Assembly: GCF_020687385.1 (NCBI RefSeq)
Contig: NZ_JAJEQM010000003.1
Span: 186,001-250,000 of the forward strand
DNA length: 64,000 nt
Origin: Hominilimicola fabiformis
GTDB taxonomy: Bacteria; Bacillota; Clostridia; UBA1381
Direction of reading: 5' to 3'
How positions within the stretch are numbered: the stretch's first letter is position 1; each line of letters begins with the position of its first letter. Made by a program: the position numbers and the translations under genes. Of the stretch, positions 63,501-64,000 are shown in pieces. Under the pieces are notes generated by a model. It was not told the DNA's origin, ran no database searches, and saw nothing but the letters and a program-made list of their open reading frames with translations.

Positions 63501-64000
63501 CCGACTATGACGCTTGTTTGTACAGCCGTAAACGGTCAAGTGTGTGAAATTACTTTGAATGAGGTTAAGAACATCGACAAAAACGCACCGATTATTACCG
63601 AAACAATTCAGCCGTCCGAAAATCACCGTAAAGTGACAGTGACTTTAAAAGCTGACAAAGAAGTTATTTTCAGAGAAAACGGAAAACAGGGAACTGAATT
63701 TACACGAGTAATAAACGCAAACGGCGAATATGTATATCACTTTGCGGACGCTGCAGGCAATCTGACGGAAAAGGTTGTTAAGGTTGACAGCATCATTGAT
63801 AAAGATTTGTCGCTTACATTCAGTCTTGCAAGTGACGGTACAGACAGTAAGGAGTCACCGGATAAACTCGGTCGTTTAAAGGTCGGTGACACTGTATATG
63901 TGAGTGCAAACAGAAACTGTACGGTAACATGGAACGGTGACACAACAGGTCAAAATCTTACGGCCGGTGCGTGGACGAAGTTAACCGTATCGGAGGATTT
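57558..64000 (+). CDS. Giant secreted repeat protein, 3' end beyond the window
   Basis: The open frame from ATG 57558 (GGAGGG 7-8 bases upstream) continues to the right edge: at least 2147 residues. The signal peptide MKKFISTLLCIVFVAALMPA ends near AKA. The rest is a long series of beta-rich Ig/fibronectin-like segments. Recurrent phrases such as DNIAPTVNVGEITGDV, NIDRVAPNVALMSM and KNAPIITETIQPS mark repeated bacterial Ig-like domains (the ...APxI/V... opening of Big-type and Cadherin-like repeats), with FRTEDWAGNVGEQ and YHFADAAGNLTEKVV closing segments. No catalytic domain is visible in the part seen. Probably a surface adhesin or wall scaffold paired with the upstream peptidase. Confidence 0.8.
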   Translation, partial: MKKFISTLLCIVFVAALMPAQIAKADSDVMSVANQVKVPILNEQTYNNKKLMNKYTRDMSDWWATDLTLTAGMLFKRCDVDNAYYQYWGSINEAVETMGMAYVSTFRGHDNGFWSTSFKLKDSVANNSVFPELEATGQLMMRFGANLIGNHAKMSFKNTMIRGEGKKDSGWFKLQSGDTLNNKFKMQGVFDAKVKKPYVFFADITKPTVKSAHMKSNVLYLDMGEKLRSIENEKITLTLYATNVESGVQNMELTATSGGINGNEIFFYVHAPKNVKEYQITKIKSVEYDKKEYTGQMYGIAYADKYLARNEEPRFKVIDNAPGLIPEYFTATSPITDYAGNSLDIHTKDLTGYSLLVDKKAPEIDSVEIAGNMIAADSTSYSQPSDWPEDIDKSSVFAGVGDTLTFSAMTTEKIKTSEKSSMTAELNIAQNGSKAVLEIEKFEDMYDGVNKRTATKITFKPITITADMTCDNSEPIRIEKINTANVVDLYNNELATQKISKNPKQQIYFDNIAPTVNVGEITGDVNSGEFCIPLNFSDGKGTVSDFDGLTASFAWCYDQDKQIPFKYAVTTSADTPSEYKESVLNNENNLAWNKFDLPVKDYYLHIKTDNSEIKNTKLYFRTEDWAGNVGEQSVDTDINIDRVAPNVALMSMNTEYENDTAKILAKVRVTDFNTDGLNVKYQLVDKGVEPTDSDWSEGLLNDGVFDFETKFDAAQKYEKELLVYATDFKGNKSNVSRYEVYADLTKAKAKYTIVSDLSQIHTKPDVQISAPDNPDNKANAATRVTLTMGDKTYASVYDSADSKNIFDFDGTWYAVTYNEDKTGFDVVTALTADGVNELKNFYGTVNVKFESAFADLTPVSGASIKPSNSEEEVTYQAEGDFNVMTAPVLDNVYNLEFTSIKDSNGDVIKATGVGDDKHIRRNGDMTDVRINFELSNTKVADWVTDNLDFDKSYVTITNSENNEVYNAKLSRNASQTLAMPLRDKDGNLLGTDTYRISVYLYQTGSDSPAEFKCDTAVLLDNIKTSSDVGVNRYEIIPEHEYYPIPNPIPSIVKESDTAFKTINIGNAEFKEIDRNEDEGYSLEQNMAHIVKMTLKSNDVSKELCGETIGKAEGFRLWNKACNGGEDLPFEKTTDLTREYEINLMQNPAKETLDGVTATGGLQFEKGSNTFCYQVKLENGNVSPIYEFTVNMVESIPQIAMDFDMNESQNYTDDNGTMHVISADATVKNAFSENGNVTVYYVHREDYSSWTADEIGLDEVVTLKGDSAFNYQNCRQDENGRDRLNFAFIAIDESGNSVSYIPQFKEKTKYTFENDALTVTQANLNTYNQGDYIYNFYAKNLDMDKSSFTVVKDGKTYNMPMKNYQYPNELGFEGGYYREDSTSTNLSIDFTRPWSVEKAGEPFFDSITFNFVGVHGDTATRTYTKDDENYGSLVTNFKYEKPRFVDVSDDDSLADYSYICNDRGVKVYFNGYLKLKGDTVYASAHYLPIYSNGTYKVEGEDMFGNTWTIPVTVTRLADGPKVTMSTLYKTKGDITANIEYTSPVTVTENDGNTFAKIENNGTNNVTVTATQPTKVTMKWTDNGAEKSKILNITNNEIKPIKPKVVWDYDEDDVVDGCIYGEVTAKLVDENGSTLVDTATGETPSHTFYPNSGTEFTFRNYKNQNDTLGEDYTVTLDVTLKDYQPPEEYVDTMPPSVEMVGYTVRGGVAQSKKLVLNLYDDNKHYLNPSLPDLSGGGYETVTDSISFMKKMGWSSHYRFNVIVSDINGVKLIAKAGLNAETPTFDSTSDTIDGVSVNGRTVDITKNAEFTLFAVDSCNNVTEIPLVADNLGEAPQPHLQKVVSGDMQTVKVYLIPPEDSDFTNLVMTNDNAKQETSDGEYNGLYYIEVTGNENIVINYTYTYKGENESGELKAAVTEIDNSPANKISEVWSENAKSSKTNKSVTAQLRFDKLITKAEWKNQSGYLPEIYKLDNQVTISYSENAPTMTLVCTAVNGQVCEITLNEVKNIDKNAPIITETIQPSENHRKVTVTLKADKEVIFRENGKQGTEFTRVINANGEYVYHFADAAGNLTEKVVKVDSIIDKDLSLTFSLASDGTDSKESPDKLGRLKVGDTVYVSANRNCTVTWNGDTTGQNLTAGAWTKLTVSED

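Noticed and set aside
57579-63943. Many minus-strand frames of 60-140 codons across the giant gene
   Set aside because: They are antisense to a continuous, signal-peptide-bearing plus-strand frame, lack ribosome sites, and have low-complexity compositions typical of shadow frames.
1-64000. tRNA or rRNA genes
   Set aside because: No stretch with the conserved GGTTCGAATC-type T-arm or rRNA core sequences was noticed while reading both strands.

Overview
The window is chromosomal DNA from a low-GC, spore-forming member of the Clostridia (Firmicutes). Evidence for this: spoIVA at the left edge, both halves of spoIIID, strong AGGAGG-type ribosome binding sites, TTGACA-17-TATAAT promoters, a clostridial DNA polymerase I with a degenerate proofreading domain, copper-amine-oxidase-type stalk domains and a clostripain-family peptidase. 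An alpha-L-rhamnosidase, a GH43 enzyme and an SGNH esterase suggest a gut or plant-litter anaerobe living on pectin-like polymers. I cannot name the species.

The main finding is that spoIIID, the small mother-cell sporulation regulator, is split in two. Its 3' half is at 27654-27806 and its 5' half at 48403-48552, both on the minus strand, 20.6 kb apart. Each break lies in the same 8-bp word (TGCACGGT on the plus strand, 27799-27806 and 48440-48447). Joining the halves at that word restores an uninterrupted 85-codon frame that matches SpoIIID along its whole length. Everything between is an integrated element of 20,641 bp. A large serine recombinase sits at one end and its last codons run across the attachment core. 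This is the architecture of the B. subtilis and C. difficile skin elements in sigK, but here in spoIIID. Precise excision in the mother cell would be needed to make SpoIIID.

Layout. 1-27.6 kb is core chromosome: spoIVA, a lipoprotein, GH78 rhamnosidase, an ECF S-component with a DUF1893 protein, HtrA, polA, a zinc/manganese ABC operon with its Fur-type regulator, a pyridoxal kinase, an M14 peptidase, araD with an FGGY kinase, a DUF815 ATPase, secreted stalk and 3D-domain proteins, a GH13 enzyme and yebC. Three ~100-bp palindromic repeats and many short hairpins lie between these genes, and a remarkable triple hairpin array follows yebC. 27.8-48.4 kb is the spoIIID-intervening element: recombinase, excisionase-like protein and Rep-like protein; then an oxygen-defence and lactate block (PerR, a flavin reductase-rubredoxin-rubrerythrin fusion, LDH, rubredoxin, HD-GYP); small element genes (DUF960 and others); Fic; an AraC regulator facing a GH43-SGNH glycan operon; a HipA-like kinase pair; and RelBE next to the right attachment site. 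I see no relaxase, type IV secretion or phage structural genes.

48.5-64 kb is chromosome again: the spoIIID promoter region, a MATE exporter behind a terminator-bearing leader, a uroporphyrinogen-decarboxylase-family remnant, a DUF975/CmpB membrane protein, a histidine kinase-LytTR pair with candidate LytTR boxes upstream of a frameshifted small gene, a clostripain-type peptidase and a giant secreted protein that runs off the right edge.

All calls come from reading the sequence. No database search was run. Family assignments rest on recognised motifs and remembered family sequences.
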